Shown here piece after piece: positions 1 through 11,228 of a stretch of 64,000 nt of DNA. Source of the DNA: Lojkania enalia (Eukaryota > Ascomycota > Dothideomycetes > Pleosporales); NCBI GenBank assembly GCA_010094045.1, contig ML986656.1, positions 149,238-213,237 on the forward strand, written 5' to 3'. Positions within the stretch are counted from its first letter, which is position 1. Each line of letters begins with the position of its first letter. The notes under the pieces were generated by a model. The model worked only from the letters and a program-made list of their open reading frames with translations. It ran no database searches and was not told the origin of the DNA. A program made the position numbers and the translations under genes.

Positions 1-3000
1 CACCACTGCTGCTATTACAATCAAATCATAGCCTTAAAGACCAGGAACGTGTAATTGACATAGCAAATATCCCATACCGACAACCGATACATCAAGCAGC
101 ATATCAATAATCTAGAAGAACGGACGATCACTAACAACCCCCAATCCCTCAAATACAAGATAGCCTCATTAATACATCCTCAGCTTCGACACAGGAGTAT
201 ATCGCAGGAAACTATTGCATAGGCAAGTGTATATTATCCCTGCACACTCTGCCAAGAAACATGCTCCAACAAGATTGATATCAATACAATCCCCACTACT
301 ACACCATCACTCGACACCTGCCCAGGGGAAAATTCCGTATATCCTCGATATCGATATCGATATCAATATCAAACAACTCTTACCATCGTCTTATCAGGCG
401 AATTTTCGATTTAGATAAATCCGCGCGCTCATCTCCGATCAAAGACCAGCATGCTAACAAAACACAAATGCTTAAGATAACAAGCCAGGCACAGCATCCT
501 GCATCCTTAGTCCTAGTTCTGGTTTCAGATTCACTCGTCTCTGCGGTCTAGTAGCCAGCTCAAGAATGAGGCGGTTCAGACCCAGCCACGCTTGATACTA
601 GAAAACGACGCGTACAACTCTGTACACGTGTGTCATTTACAGGTTCGAGAAACTAGAAGACTCTGGCCACCAAAGACGAAGCTGAAGGAACACTTTATTT
701 TAGTCCGCACGAGAGACCCATCATCGTATGCTCACAGGCCGTTGTTACCACTCTAGCCAAGAACCATCGCGTCCCATCACTTCATGTGGCATAAGTGCCT
801 CAACCCATTTAGTGTGGCTTTGCTAAGCAAGAACCTCGGTCTGCCACTTGTTCTACACACAGCATCAGCGCGTAGGGTACGAACGGAGCACCACCACTGC
901 AATGGTTCTGAACAATAATATCCTCCGGTGAGTGAATGCTGCCTAGCCAAGACGTTACTGCAAGCCTGAGTGGAGATATGGCGGGAGCGCAGGCGTCGAT
1001 GATGTGCATCACGTTGACCGGTTCCAGAAGTGGAAAACATGGCGATTTTTTTTTTTCCTGGCCCCATTGAAAATTAAAAAATATCAACCAGGATCAAATG
1101 TGAGGGTGGGTAATCCCTGAGCTTATTTGGACTACCTTCCAAGTCTTGTAGATGCGCTTGGTGTTTGCGAACTACTAGGAAACTGCGAACTTCTGGGCTT
1201 CATTGTTCCAAGAAATTTGTCAAAGGAGAGGAGGACGGAATGCAGGCATTTCCATCGGGAAGGTACGCGCGAGCCTAGTAGGAGGTTGCGATGCCGCACT
1301 TTCTAGAAAGATCGAGAGCTGATACTATTGATCAGGGATATGCTCAGGCTTCTTCGGCCAAAGTCCTGAAGCGGTAATAGTTGTCGGTGAAGGGCAGAGT
1401 TGCATTCGTTGCGGCGGGCGAAATTCGCCGTCAGGCTGACAATTGTGATGCTCATGGATTAGTGAAATGGATTTTCAGCCTGGTCAGCCCAAAGTCGAAG
1501 AAGCCATGGTGGCGATTCATCGTAGCATGGTCATGCTGAAGCCTTTGTTGGGGTTCATGGTGCTCAACATTATTGTGTCATCAAACGATCAATTCCTTTC
1601 ACGGGACGTGTCCGCTTTTTGTCGCACTAGAACGATGCACAGTTCCAGGGCCGTACTCACAGGGGCGGGATAATCTCGGGTAAAATTTCCTCGACTTTTT
1701 TTGTAACTTCAAGGGTAGTAGTTTCGCTATCCTCGTGGCCAGATGTGTCACTATTCGTCAGCCGATGGACGGAGCTCCCTGTTAGGGGGAAGCACGTTGA
1801 GGCCAGCGGCATACCGCTTTCGGGAGACGCCCATACGAAGCGATACGTAAGCTGACCTGGGAACGGTAGCCAGCCACGAAGGCAAGTGTACAATAGTTTG
1901 ATTAATCCGAAGCCTAGCGTACTATAGTATGCTGGCTGGTACTGTTCTGGTTTCGACTCTGGTGGTCAGTCCATGAGTCCATGGAAGCTCTGTGCACCTT
2001 TCTCGAAAGCGGTGTTTCGCCCAGCGCCCTGTGTGCGTGTTTGCGGCATTTAGAGCCGAGAGGCTTGAGGAAAACTCTGTTTTGCTGCACGTCGGATCTC
2101 AACGGGGGTGCCCCTGTCGCTATTGCAACGGCGCCAGCCATCAGCCATGAGCGGCTTTTGGGAGACGTCATTTCTATCTGCTAAGGGCCTCGAGAGCTAG
2201 CTTGGCGGCTACAGCTCACACCGCTGCGCCGCACGGCACACGTCGACAGGCCATGGAAGGCGACGCCGTTGCTGCCGGCGACGTTATGCTGGCGGGGCGA
2301 GAGAGGAAGAGGCCGAGGAATAGGAAAGAGTTCATACATCTAGGACATACAGTTGGCGGTACGTCCTGGGGCTTGACGAGAGATGGTGTGGGCGTAGACG
2401 GGCTGAAACAAGAAGCGTGCCGGGGATAGATCGGGAACAGCCCCTCCCTGCAGGTGCAGCACTTGGCCGCCAACCCAGCAATCAAAGCCGACCGACGGCT
2501 GTGGCGTCCAGGGAAGTTCCTCTCGGCCAAAAAATCCTCCTCTCATCCGAAGCAGGCGTGACGCCCACCGCCGCCAATTCGTCGGCAAGTATAGGATACC
2601 GAATCTGCTGTCGTCACTCGGGGAGAGAGAGAGTGCTAAAGTGCAGGAAGCGCAGGCATATACAGTACGTACAGCAGGTGGTGGTGATGGGCCGCGACGA
2701 GGGCCAGCGTATCTACGTAGTGTGCTGTTACTGGGCGCCCGGTGAAATTATGTCGCCCATATCGATAAGGAATGCACCGCGTCACACCACAGTCGCCCGA
2801 GGCTCAATTGGTCGCGATGCCACTGCGAGACGGCCAGAGGAACAACCTTGCGCTGGAGAGAGTCAATCCACGCGGCTTCGGGCCTGACGGTCTAGAACGG
2901 ATCCAGAAGGTCAGTATTCGCTGGAGAGTGCGGAGAGTATTGTCCTGTACCCGCTGCTCGATGCGCATCTATCGTCCGTGTGTTTGTGTGTGTGTATTTT

Positions 3001-4194
3001 GGATGGCATCAGTGGCGACCGAGCATAAATCGCCGCACGCTGTCAGGTGCTGGCATCGACTCGGGGCGGGCGCGCGCAATTGGACGCAGGAACCAGCACA
3101 ACAATAATGCCCATGTCGTGAAAACTCGTCGCCGTACCGCCGGCCACTTGCTCGTCACGTGTGGCTATGCACTTCGCAGCCTGCACCTTCCCTAGGTTCT
3201 TTTGGCTCTTTGGCTCCTCCCAACCTCTGGCCACCCAACAATCTCGTACCTAGAACCACCACTGGCGTTGCCGCTGCTTCTACTACTGGGACCGACGTCG
3301 AAGCCTTCCACGGGTACGCGCTGGAAGAGAGACGCGCGACTTGTGTCTACAAGACATTAACCTTATTTTTTTTTTTTCCCCCCCGTCTTCTCCTGTTCCT
3401 CTCCTTCCTCCTCCGCCGTGCACGCGCTTGCGGCCGCACCCCAGCGTTTCGTCGCGAGGGCCTGGAGCTTACTACCTGACCGGCCAGCACCGGCGTTCGA
3501 GGACAGCGACGCGGAAAGCAAGGCGTTTTGGTTGCGGGATCGGAGTCGCGCTTGCCTGGACTGCATCTGAAATTTCCCTCGTCCTCGTCCTCAGTCCTTC
3601 CAGCCATCCCAAGCACAACATCCCTCACTTCCCAACACCCCCCAACAGCTCCATCACACCCAGCGGTCTGCCTCCCGCCGGCTGGTGTTCGTGATCCGCT
3701 TTTGTACCTGGCTGCCTCGTGCTCGCTGACCAGCGCCTCCACTTGGTCGTCGGCTGAGGCTGAAGGCGCTGTGGGCCCTGCGATCTGCACAAGAGCCCTT
3801 GTCCCGCGGGCGTGAACTTGCCGGGCGCAGACAAACTTTCATCAATAGCATCGCCTGCTATTCTACATCGCCAGTCACCCCATCAAGCTCAGGCCGCCTG
3901 TCACCCATCTCGCATCCCATCTTGTCCACCTTCACCTGTGGGAACTAGACAGCTCCTCTTGCCGAGATAGTTCCTTGCTGCCGTCCATCGCGTATCACGG
4001 CTATCCCACCGCAGACCCACCCCGGCTCCGCAAACTACCTTCGTGGCCTGTCATTCACCATCTCAACCCTCCTGTGCTGCCAACTCGACATTGTTTGCGA
4101 CCTATCTCACGCAGCATTCAAACTATCTGTAGTCGGATGATTTCACCATCAGCATCCTCAATTGGTCGCGTATTACCCTCCGGTATCAAGTATC
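1..4194. other. Gene-poor flank and long transcription-factor leader
   Basis: No recognisable protein, tRNA or transposon is visible in positions 1-3300; the short open frames there are low-complexity or begin at non-ATG codons. From about 3360 the plus strand becomes pyrimidine-rich (a T run followed by C-rich and CT-rich sequence), which is typical of fungal promoters and leaders, and continues up to the start codon at 4195. An upstream ATG at 4137 opens a frame that overlaps that start (see findings). Confidence 0.6.
347..370. repeat. GATATC simple repeat
   Basis: Three consecutive GATATC units are followed by a degenerate AATATC copy. It is a short simple-sequence repeat in otherwise featureless DNA. 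Confidence 0.8.
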
Positions 4195-7100
4195 ATGGAC
4201 GACCGTTACCGCCAACCCGCCCTGCCTACATCTGCTGGAGGACCCTATCAGTCTATGAATCCGCAACCCTACAATGGCTCACAGAACCTTCCTACACTCC
4301 CCCCTCTGCAACACGGTAGCAACGCGTCCCAATTCCCTTCGATATACGGCCACCACAGTAACCCGCAGACGCCAATAACCCCTCATACACCCACTTCCTC
4401 TGCGCCAACGAATTCAAGCACTACAATACCACCCATCGCCCCTCCACAACCTCCACTGCGGCCTTTACAGCCATCCCCATATCCATCCTTAATGTCCACG
4501 ACATACTCGTCACAAGCTCCACTAATATCTTCGACTGCAGCCCATTCAAACAACCACCACTTAGCCCCAGCGCCTCTATCCAGCGGATTGCAGGACGTCC
4601 GTGTGAGCGGCATCGGCTTGGCGCCTCATTCCCAGCTCTATCCTCACCCCCCTATCCTGTCTAACCAAGAACCAGAGCCAGTTCATGTTGTCGGCCAGCA
4701 GGGCCGTCGTGGGGTCTTACCCACGCATCCGGGGCGACCACCTCCAACAGCAGGGAAAGCACCCGCAAACCCCAATAAGAACTCGGAAGGAAAATTCGAG
4801 TGCCCTCATTGTAACAAGACCTATCTTCATCTAAAACATTTGAAACGCCACCTGTTGCGCCGTAAGTCCAGCCCGGTACAATCTTTCAACAATATTTACT
4901 AATTTCTCGTAGACACCGGCGAAAGACCCTATCAATGTCACTTATGTAAGGACACATTCTCGCGCAGCGACATCTTGAAAAGACATTTCCAGAAGTGCTC
5001 GATAAGACGGGGAAATCCGACGGGCGCGAGCCATCTTCAAAATGCGCAATCTCACCTGCAGAAGAATCGGCCGAGTGGCGCTGAGGCAAATTCCTATCTT
5101 GGGCATCTTCCTACCTCTGTCGCATACTCCGATGGTTCCTATGGCAATACTTTGGCGGGGATGCCCTCAATGTCCTCCATGTCCAATGACCCATCGGCGT
5201 ATGCTGATGGTCTTCCGCCTATGTCTGCTCAGTCTTTGTCTGCAAGGACCTCCCGTTCCAATAGCCTTATCCGTCCCGGTAGTGGGGTTGAAGAGAACAG
5301 AAGGAGCCTATCTGCGCTTGACTTTGGCTCAAATGGGAGAGCTTTCAATAGCAACGATTTTCGTAACCCCTCTGGGCTTCCAAATGGCATGTCTCAAGAA
5401 ATGAGCTCATACGGGTCACAGCAAAACCAAAATTCCGGGGCAATGCCTGGCGCTGCGAATCATTATAGCTATGACCAAAATAACATGCCTGTGAAGTCCG
5501 AAGACGCGAATGCAGCTTCATACGGACGTCCCACCCTCCCCAACGTGGATAGTTTATCTACCACGCAGGACAACACATTAAGATGGAACGGCTCCTTTAA
5601 CGGAGAGTCACAGGACAACTTCCTCATCAACTCCAGTATGGCGAGTGGCCCCAATTCCAGCAGAATCGGTAATGTTCTGACTGTGAATAACTTTTAGACG
5701 CCAGAAGAACATTCGCATGATAGCATGTTTAGTGGGCTATACTCCAATGCTTCCGGGTTCGTCGACGCAATTCCAATCTTTGACAACTGGGTTCTCGGCC
5801 CTTCTGATCCTCTGCAGAGCAAAGCGGAGGCCTTGGTAGCATTCTGTTATCCCGATCCGTCCCTTTTCTCACCAGGGTCTCATGAAGCGCGGAATTACGC
5901 GAATCTCAAGGAAATGCTTACAGTTGAGAATCTCAAGCATTTCCTCGGAGAGTATAAGCATTTTCAAAGCCACTGGCCAATGATACATATGCCAACATTC
6001 AATCCGACCAATACCAATGACGGGCTCATTCTTGCTATGGTGTGTATCGGTGCAGTCTATTCTGATCGTGTCGGGGTTAACGGGGTTCGGTGGTTGATGG
6101 AGCTTGTCAAGACTTCGATCCAACGGTCATTCGAGGTATACAAGAGCGTTACGCAAATTGGCTATGAAGATAAATATGATTGGTCTCAATGCAATATTGA
6201 AGAGATTCAGGCAATGGTCTTGATCAGTGCATTGTTTATTTGGCACGGATCAAAATCACAACGGCAACAGGGGCGGGAGGATTTCCGGATACTTGCGTCA
6301 ATTGCACGCCAGGCTAGCCTCCTATCTCCAATTCCCGTGGAGCATCCAAATTTCAGTACCCTACATCAGGCCGGACAGCTTGATTGCGCTGAAATACGTA
6401 CATGGTCTTGGATCTCCTGGGTGGGGCAGGAGATGCGAGCGAGAGTGATGTACCTGATTTTCCTTCTGGATGCCGCTCTTACGATTTTCTTCAACAGCCA
6501 GCCTCAGTTCGACATTTACGAAATCAAGCTGCCACTGCCTGCAGACGATGCAGCGTGGGATGCGAAGTCGGAAGAAGAATGTGCAGGCGCCATAGGTTTA
6601 AGGGGCAAAGCTGCTCAAGCAAGTAATACCACTGGGAGCAAAGGCACGAAACAGTTGGGCATGTCAGATGCCCTTTTCTTCCTCCAGAACGGGGGCGACT
6701 TGTCCCAAAGGGCTACGAATGTCTACTCAAAGTTTATACTGATCCATGCGATTCATGTCCAGATCTTCAAAGTTCAACAACAAATCATAAGTCTCAACAA
6801 CTTTTCAAATTACGGTGGCTTTTCCTCAAGCGGAGCTAGCACGCCTCGATCAGCAAATGAGTGGAACTCTACAGACGGTTCAACGAGTACTGGACACAGT
6901 GGACAGGTCACGCCGACTGAAGGGGTCAACAGCCAGTTTTCGCAGGCCCATCAGGTGCTCCGCCTTACTATGAGTGCTGTTGAGCGCTGGAAGAAGACTT
7001 GGGATGTAGACATGCAACTCCAATACCCTCCCAACGAACCACGCGTTGGTTTTTGTAGGGATGGTATCCACTTCTACTTCCTTGCCAAAGTGTTCCTCCG

Positions 7101-7314
7101 AAACTCTCGGCGCGAAGAATGGGCCGCTCCGCCTGACATTCGGATCCAACAGGTTCTTAATATCCTCAACCAAATCAAAGCCCACGTTGCTTCCGAGCAA
7201 GCTCAGAAAGGTCTCGACATCGGTTCAATCACTGCTATGGACGACAGCTATGGGGTAGCGGATCTGACCCTTGACATGAAATTACTCTTCACTCCTATCA
7301 AACAAATCGCCTGA
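4195..7314 (+). CDS. C2H2 zinc-finger / fungal-specific domain transcription factor
   Basis: A probable nuclear, DNA-binding transcription regulator of about 999 aa. Exons inferred: 4195-4861, 4913-5635, 5705-7314. Joining exons 1 and 2 rebuilds a tandem zinc finger: C203/C206/H219/H223, a TGERPY linker, then C231/C234/H247/C251, so the second finger is C2HC. An N-terminal Pro/Ser/Gln-rich tail precedes it, and a Ser/Asn-rich linker follows. The third exon carries a fungal-specific transcription factor domain (PF04082 type), from roughly residue 500 to 880, with the HWPMIHMPTF motif near residue 550. The ATG at 4195 was chosen because the longer frame starts only at a TTG (4162). The second intron is less certain: the donor GTATGG at 5636 pairs in frame with CAG at 5704, while the nearer TAG at 5697 breaks the frame. 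The target genes are unknown; such C2H2-MHR fusions regulate varied metabolic or developmental genes. Confidence 0.88.
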
Positions 7315-8925
7315 TAGTCTCAGCCCGGCAATCAATTCCCATAGTAACTTTTTCGCTTTGCTAAGATACACGATGCACGAGTCGTTTTAGACCTCCAATC
7401 TTTTTGACCCTTCGGAGATACTGGGCATGACTAGTCGATGGCCCGACGTATTTATTATCGGGTCGAAACCTATTGGACGACGAGCCTATTTGCATTTCTC
7501 TATTCGCGCCCTAGTAAATCCTAGAAACATGCATAGCACGACGGCGTTATCGGTTCAAACTCTTACCAAAAGTACGGCAGAGGGAGTCTCTCATCCGGCC
7601 AGAACATGTCCACCCTATCAATTTGACGATTCATTGGGCGGTTTTGTTTTCTTCTTACGAATTACCTTTTTCCAAAAAGCATTAGACATTTACCTCACGG
7701 CTTGCATTTGCCAGGCGCAACTTCGGGAAACAAGGGCAATAGACAACAAACTTTCCTGCATTTTATGGGCTCAGTCCCCCTGCATGTATCGGCTGATTTC
7801 TTTTGCATAAAAGAAACAGCGCAGATGTTGTCACCAAAGTTCATGTAAATTGTTAAACCTTTCGTGGTTTTCGGAGAACAGCTACGAGACTATGATTTGA
7901 TTTAGATTTAAAACAAAAAAAAAATAAGGGAAGTTAGGGAAGCAAAGCAGATTCATCCTGACTGCTAAGTCAATCAAAACTATTGGCTCCAATCGTTTTT
8001 ATACGTACGTGATAGTTAATTGCTCTATATCTCCTTATGGATCGTTATTAGTTGTGTTGTCGTCTGGCCGCTAGCGAAGGTTCGGGGCGACTGGAATGTG
8101 TTTGAGCCAGCAGTTTCAGCCTTCCAATCTCCTACACTCCCTTGACCTCTGTGCACCGGCTAAAAAGAGGTCTGTGGTAGGTCGTGTCTCGCTTGTTGCT
8201 CCTCACATCATGCAATTGTCCCGGAAAGTCTATTCCCAGCACGTGACTCACTACTCAGGTTTATGTCTAACCTATACGAAGATCGTCTGGTCATTGCGCA
8301 TTGCTTTTCGTTCCTTCTTTGGGCATGGCTTACAGGCTCAGATCGCACTATACAGGTCGCGCATGTGCACCAGTCTATCTTAGTCTCAACATATCATGCT
8401 CCTATCAGTTTGCAAGCACATTTGTCGCAGAAAGAGGTCTACAATCCCCGAACTAGACCAAAACACTCCGGAGGCAAAGCACTTGGCACTCCGTTCCGTC
8501 CTATTCGTCTTCGACCTACACATCTAGTGCCTCAGGCAAATCGGGTAATATCACCTGCACTGTGATGGTGCCTAGCCCCATCCATCAGCCATGCGAGCAC
8601 TCATCGTTCGCATGATAGCTTGCTCTCAACTAGTCGATCCATTACCAATGATTTTTGCAGCGGCTAGGGGATGGCGCATGCGGATTCAAGCTTTGTGCCT
8701 TGCAGCATTGTAATCTGGGGAAGCCTAAAAGGAAGAATGTCCTTCCATTTTTGTGCGCTCAAGCACCTTCCATTCTCTCCCAGTGCTGGTTGCTGCCAAA
8801 AAAAAATTTTTTTTTTTTTTTTTTTTTTTTGCGATAGTCTTTGTGCTTTCAATTTTAATTCTATGCTTTGCTAGTTTAATAACTTAAGTTTTATTCTTCA
8901 GCGCTCAGTCGCTTCCGTTGACAAA
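7315..8925. other. Intergenic, no gene seen
   Basis: The 3' flank of the transcription factor and the 5' flank of the PTH11-like gene. Short open frames on the plus strand (for example 7427-7810 and 8096-8383) show no recognisable motif and no consistent splice structure. A long A/T homopolymer lies at 8798-8830, about 100 bp before the next start codon. Confidence 0.55.
8798..8830. repeat. A9-T24 homopolymer tract
   Basis: Nine A are followed directly by about 24 T. It lies in the promoter of the downstream membrane-protein gene; poly(dA:dT) tracts commonly exclude nucleosomes in fungi. Confidence 0.85.
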
Positions 8926-10173
8926 ATGTTTATCCGACCTGGTTTTGTAGTGGTGATTGTGGGGATGACACTGACAAGCCTTTCAACAATGGTTGTAGCG
9001 CTGAGGTAAGGGTTTCATACTATAGATGGAGACAGTAGTGAATTTAATCGTCTTTATTAGGTACTACTGCCGTTACTTCTTGATGGGAACGTTTGGAGCA
9101 ACAGACCATCTTATGTTGGTGGCTTTGGTACGTTGTCCAAGTCTTTAGAGATGTACAGTCAAGCTCACACCTGCTAGTTACTCACATGGGGCAATACTGT
9201 CGTCAACTACTATCAAGACGAGACAAGCAGTAGTTTTCGCCCGAGCTTTTTCCGTTCCCCTGTAAGCATTTTGATAATCCTATCGGACAATCAAGCATGC
9301 CTAACATTACAATAGGAAAAACGCCCTCTGCTTGAAGTCGCTCTTCGCGGAACGCTCTTAACCTGGTGGATATATCGAATGTCCTACTCCGTAGCATTGT
9401 GCTTTGTTAAGCTTTCTATTCTCTTCTTCTACCGGGCGATCGCATCGCATCAGACATTCCGGCGGCTTGTATATATCACCATCACCTTCGTCTGCCTATC
9501 CACCTTCGGCGCGACTGTTGCCAGCATTTTCCAGTGCGAGAACCCTACGGATGCTTGGAGCACTGATGCCTTCTTGTCACAGTTCGATGGGAGACCCGGA
9601 AGGCTCAAAGGCCCAAAGTGTTTCAATCCATCCCGGCTCTGGGTCTTTACGGCTGCAGTCAATCTTTTCACCGACATTGTAATTCTCCTCCTTCCCATCC
9701 CTACTCTATTGAGTCTTAGAATCCCGATGAACAAGCGGTTGGCACTGATCGGCATCTTCTCTGTTGGCATTATGGCCATTGTGGCCTCCTGTGTTCGCAT
9801 GTGGGTGATGGCGCTTTGGGCAGAATCGCCGGCGAATTCGGCCAAATTTGGCGCTGATCTACTTCTCTGGGGACAAGTTGAGACAAATAGCGGAATAATT
9901 TCTGCTTCTGTTCCATTCCTCAGACTCATCTTTAGGGGACGTGGCCACGAAAGCTCAGAGAAGAGACGGGAGATCATTCCGCCCAGACCGCAGCCCAGAT
10001 CGGACAACAAGCCGGTGGAGATATCGTCGATGGCGTTCTTCTCGGGCCCGGATGCTGATCCAAGCGGGAGCCCAATCTGGAAGCCTTTTATTACAGTGCC
10101 GGCGTCGTTGAGCGAATCTGGATCGAGAGGGAGTGGCATGCTGGAGCCGCAATGTCCACATCAGACAGTTTGA
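8926..10173 (+). CDS. PTH11-like rhodopsin-fold integral membrane protein
   Basis: A 362-aa seven-helix membrane protein of the fungal PTH11/rhodopsin-domain superfamily (PF20684 type), whose members are plasma-membrane receptor-like proteins of mostly unknown ligand. Exons: 8926-9005, 9061-9127, 9178-9261, 9316-10173, with introns of 50-55 bp (the third has a CTAAC branch site). Helices read as: a first hydrophobic segment ending in RYYCRY; the GATDHLM motif before helix 2; a third segment WWIYRMSYSVALCFVKLSIL leading to FFYRAI; helix 4 ending at FQCENP; helix 5 after CFNPSRLW with FTDIVILLLPIP; helix 6 with SCVRMW; and helix 7 with a C-terminal SASVPFLR. These signatures are diagnostic of the family. 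There is no N-terminal CFEM domain. The C-terminal tail of about 80 residues is hydrophilic. The N-terminus before helix 1 is very short, so an upstream exon is possible. Confidence 0.88.
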
Positions 10174-11228
10174 TTCTATGAAAGAAAGATTGTGCTATTA
10201 TACTCAATCGGTTCTTGCTCTATGGAAATATTGCACGATGAGACAATTGGACGGTCAGCATGCTAAGATGGTAGCTGGCCTACCCCGCCACTACGTCTGT
10301 CCGCGTCGCTGGTGGCACAGCTGTGTCCATCTCTCCATCAGATTCGACCTATCTCAGACTCGCGAGCAGGTATGGAGGATGCACAGCCGAGATTGTGGAC
10401 CATCATGCGCGTGCTCAGCAACCCCAAGCAGGCAGACTTGCCACAAGTGAGACTGCCGGCACGCTTGCGGCGCCCAGGACTGGGGATGGACTGAAGCGGT
10501 GTGTTCTACGGTGTGCTCTACGGTGTGCACTACGTGCCAACCTTCCGACATGTCGAGGTCACAAGACGCATTTTACTCAATCTTCTCAGCAGTCATCCCA
10601 TGCCTTGACGGCTCAATTGGCTGGGATTGCGAGTTGTGTTAGCGTGATGGCGGAAAATAAATATGGCGGACTGAATAGAATCAATACGGAAATAGAAAGA
10701 ATTGACTTTCAGCAGTGACTGAGCTTTTTTCGTGCTTCAGAGAGCGAATATGAAGGCGCATTATGCACCCCAATTTAGGAAACACTGCGTGTTCCAGGTC
10801 CCGAAGCAGGGCAGGCCAGCCCCAGCCTAGCATTCGGATTCGGTTCCAGAGCCAGGCCGGCGGTGCTGGTTCCGAAGGATCGAGGGGTCCGCTCGGACCT
10901 CAACTTGTACTTTTAGTGTAGTTGATTGCTGTGTTGTCTCCACCGCCTTCACCAACAAATCCCATGACGCACGCCGCTTTGCCGTCGGCCAACTAGCACA
11001 GTGCAATCGCTTCTTCCATGCGTATACAGAGTTAGCTGACAATCGGACAACCTGGCGACCTCACGTGGATTTAAGCTCTTTCTGATCGCCGTCTCCCTCT
11101 TCACCATCATCTCCGCCATCCTGGCTTCTCTTCGCTTCGGCACCCGCGCTCCTTCGATTCTCAGTTACTTCAAACCTAACAAGCCTCCTGTTAACGTACA
11201 AGCATATAGGCCATTGCTAACCAGTAGC
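10174..11228. other. Intergenic, no independent gene seen
   Basis: Holds a 12-bp tandem repeat at 10497-10532 and, in the last 190 bp, an ATG-less open stretch in frame with the MepB start (see findings). Nothing else is recognised. Confidence 0.5.
10497..10532. repeat. 12-bp tandem repeat, three units
   Basis: Three adjacent imperfect copies of CGGTGTGYTCTA (third copy CGGTGTGCACTA). It is a short minisatellite in intergenic DNA. Confidence 0.8.

Noticed and set aside
9450..10139. 229-codon open frame on the minus strand
   Set aside because: It lies exactly antisense to the last exon of the PTH11-like gene, which has family motifs and a four-exon structure; the antisense frame has none.
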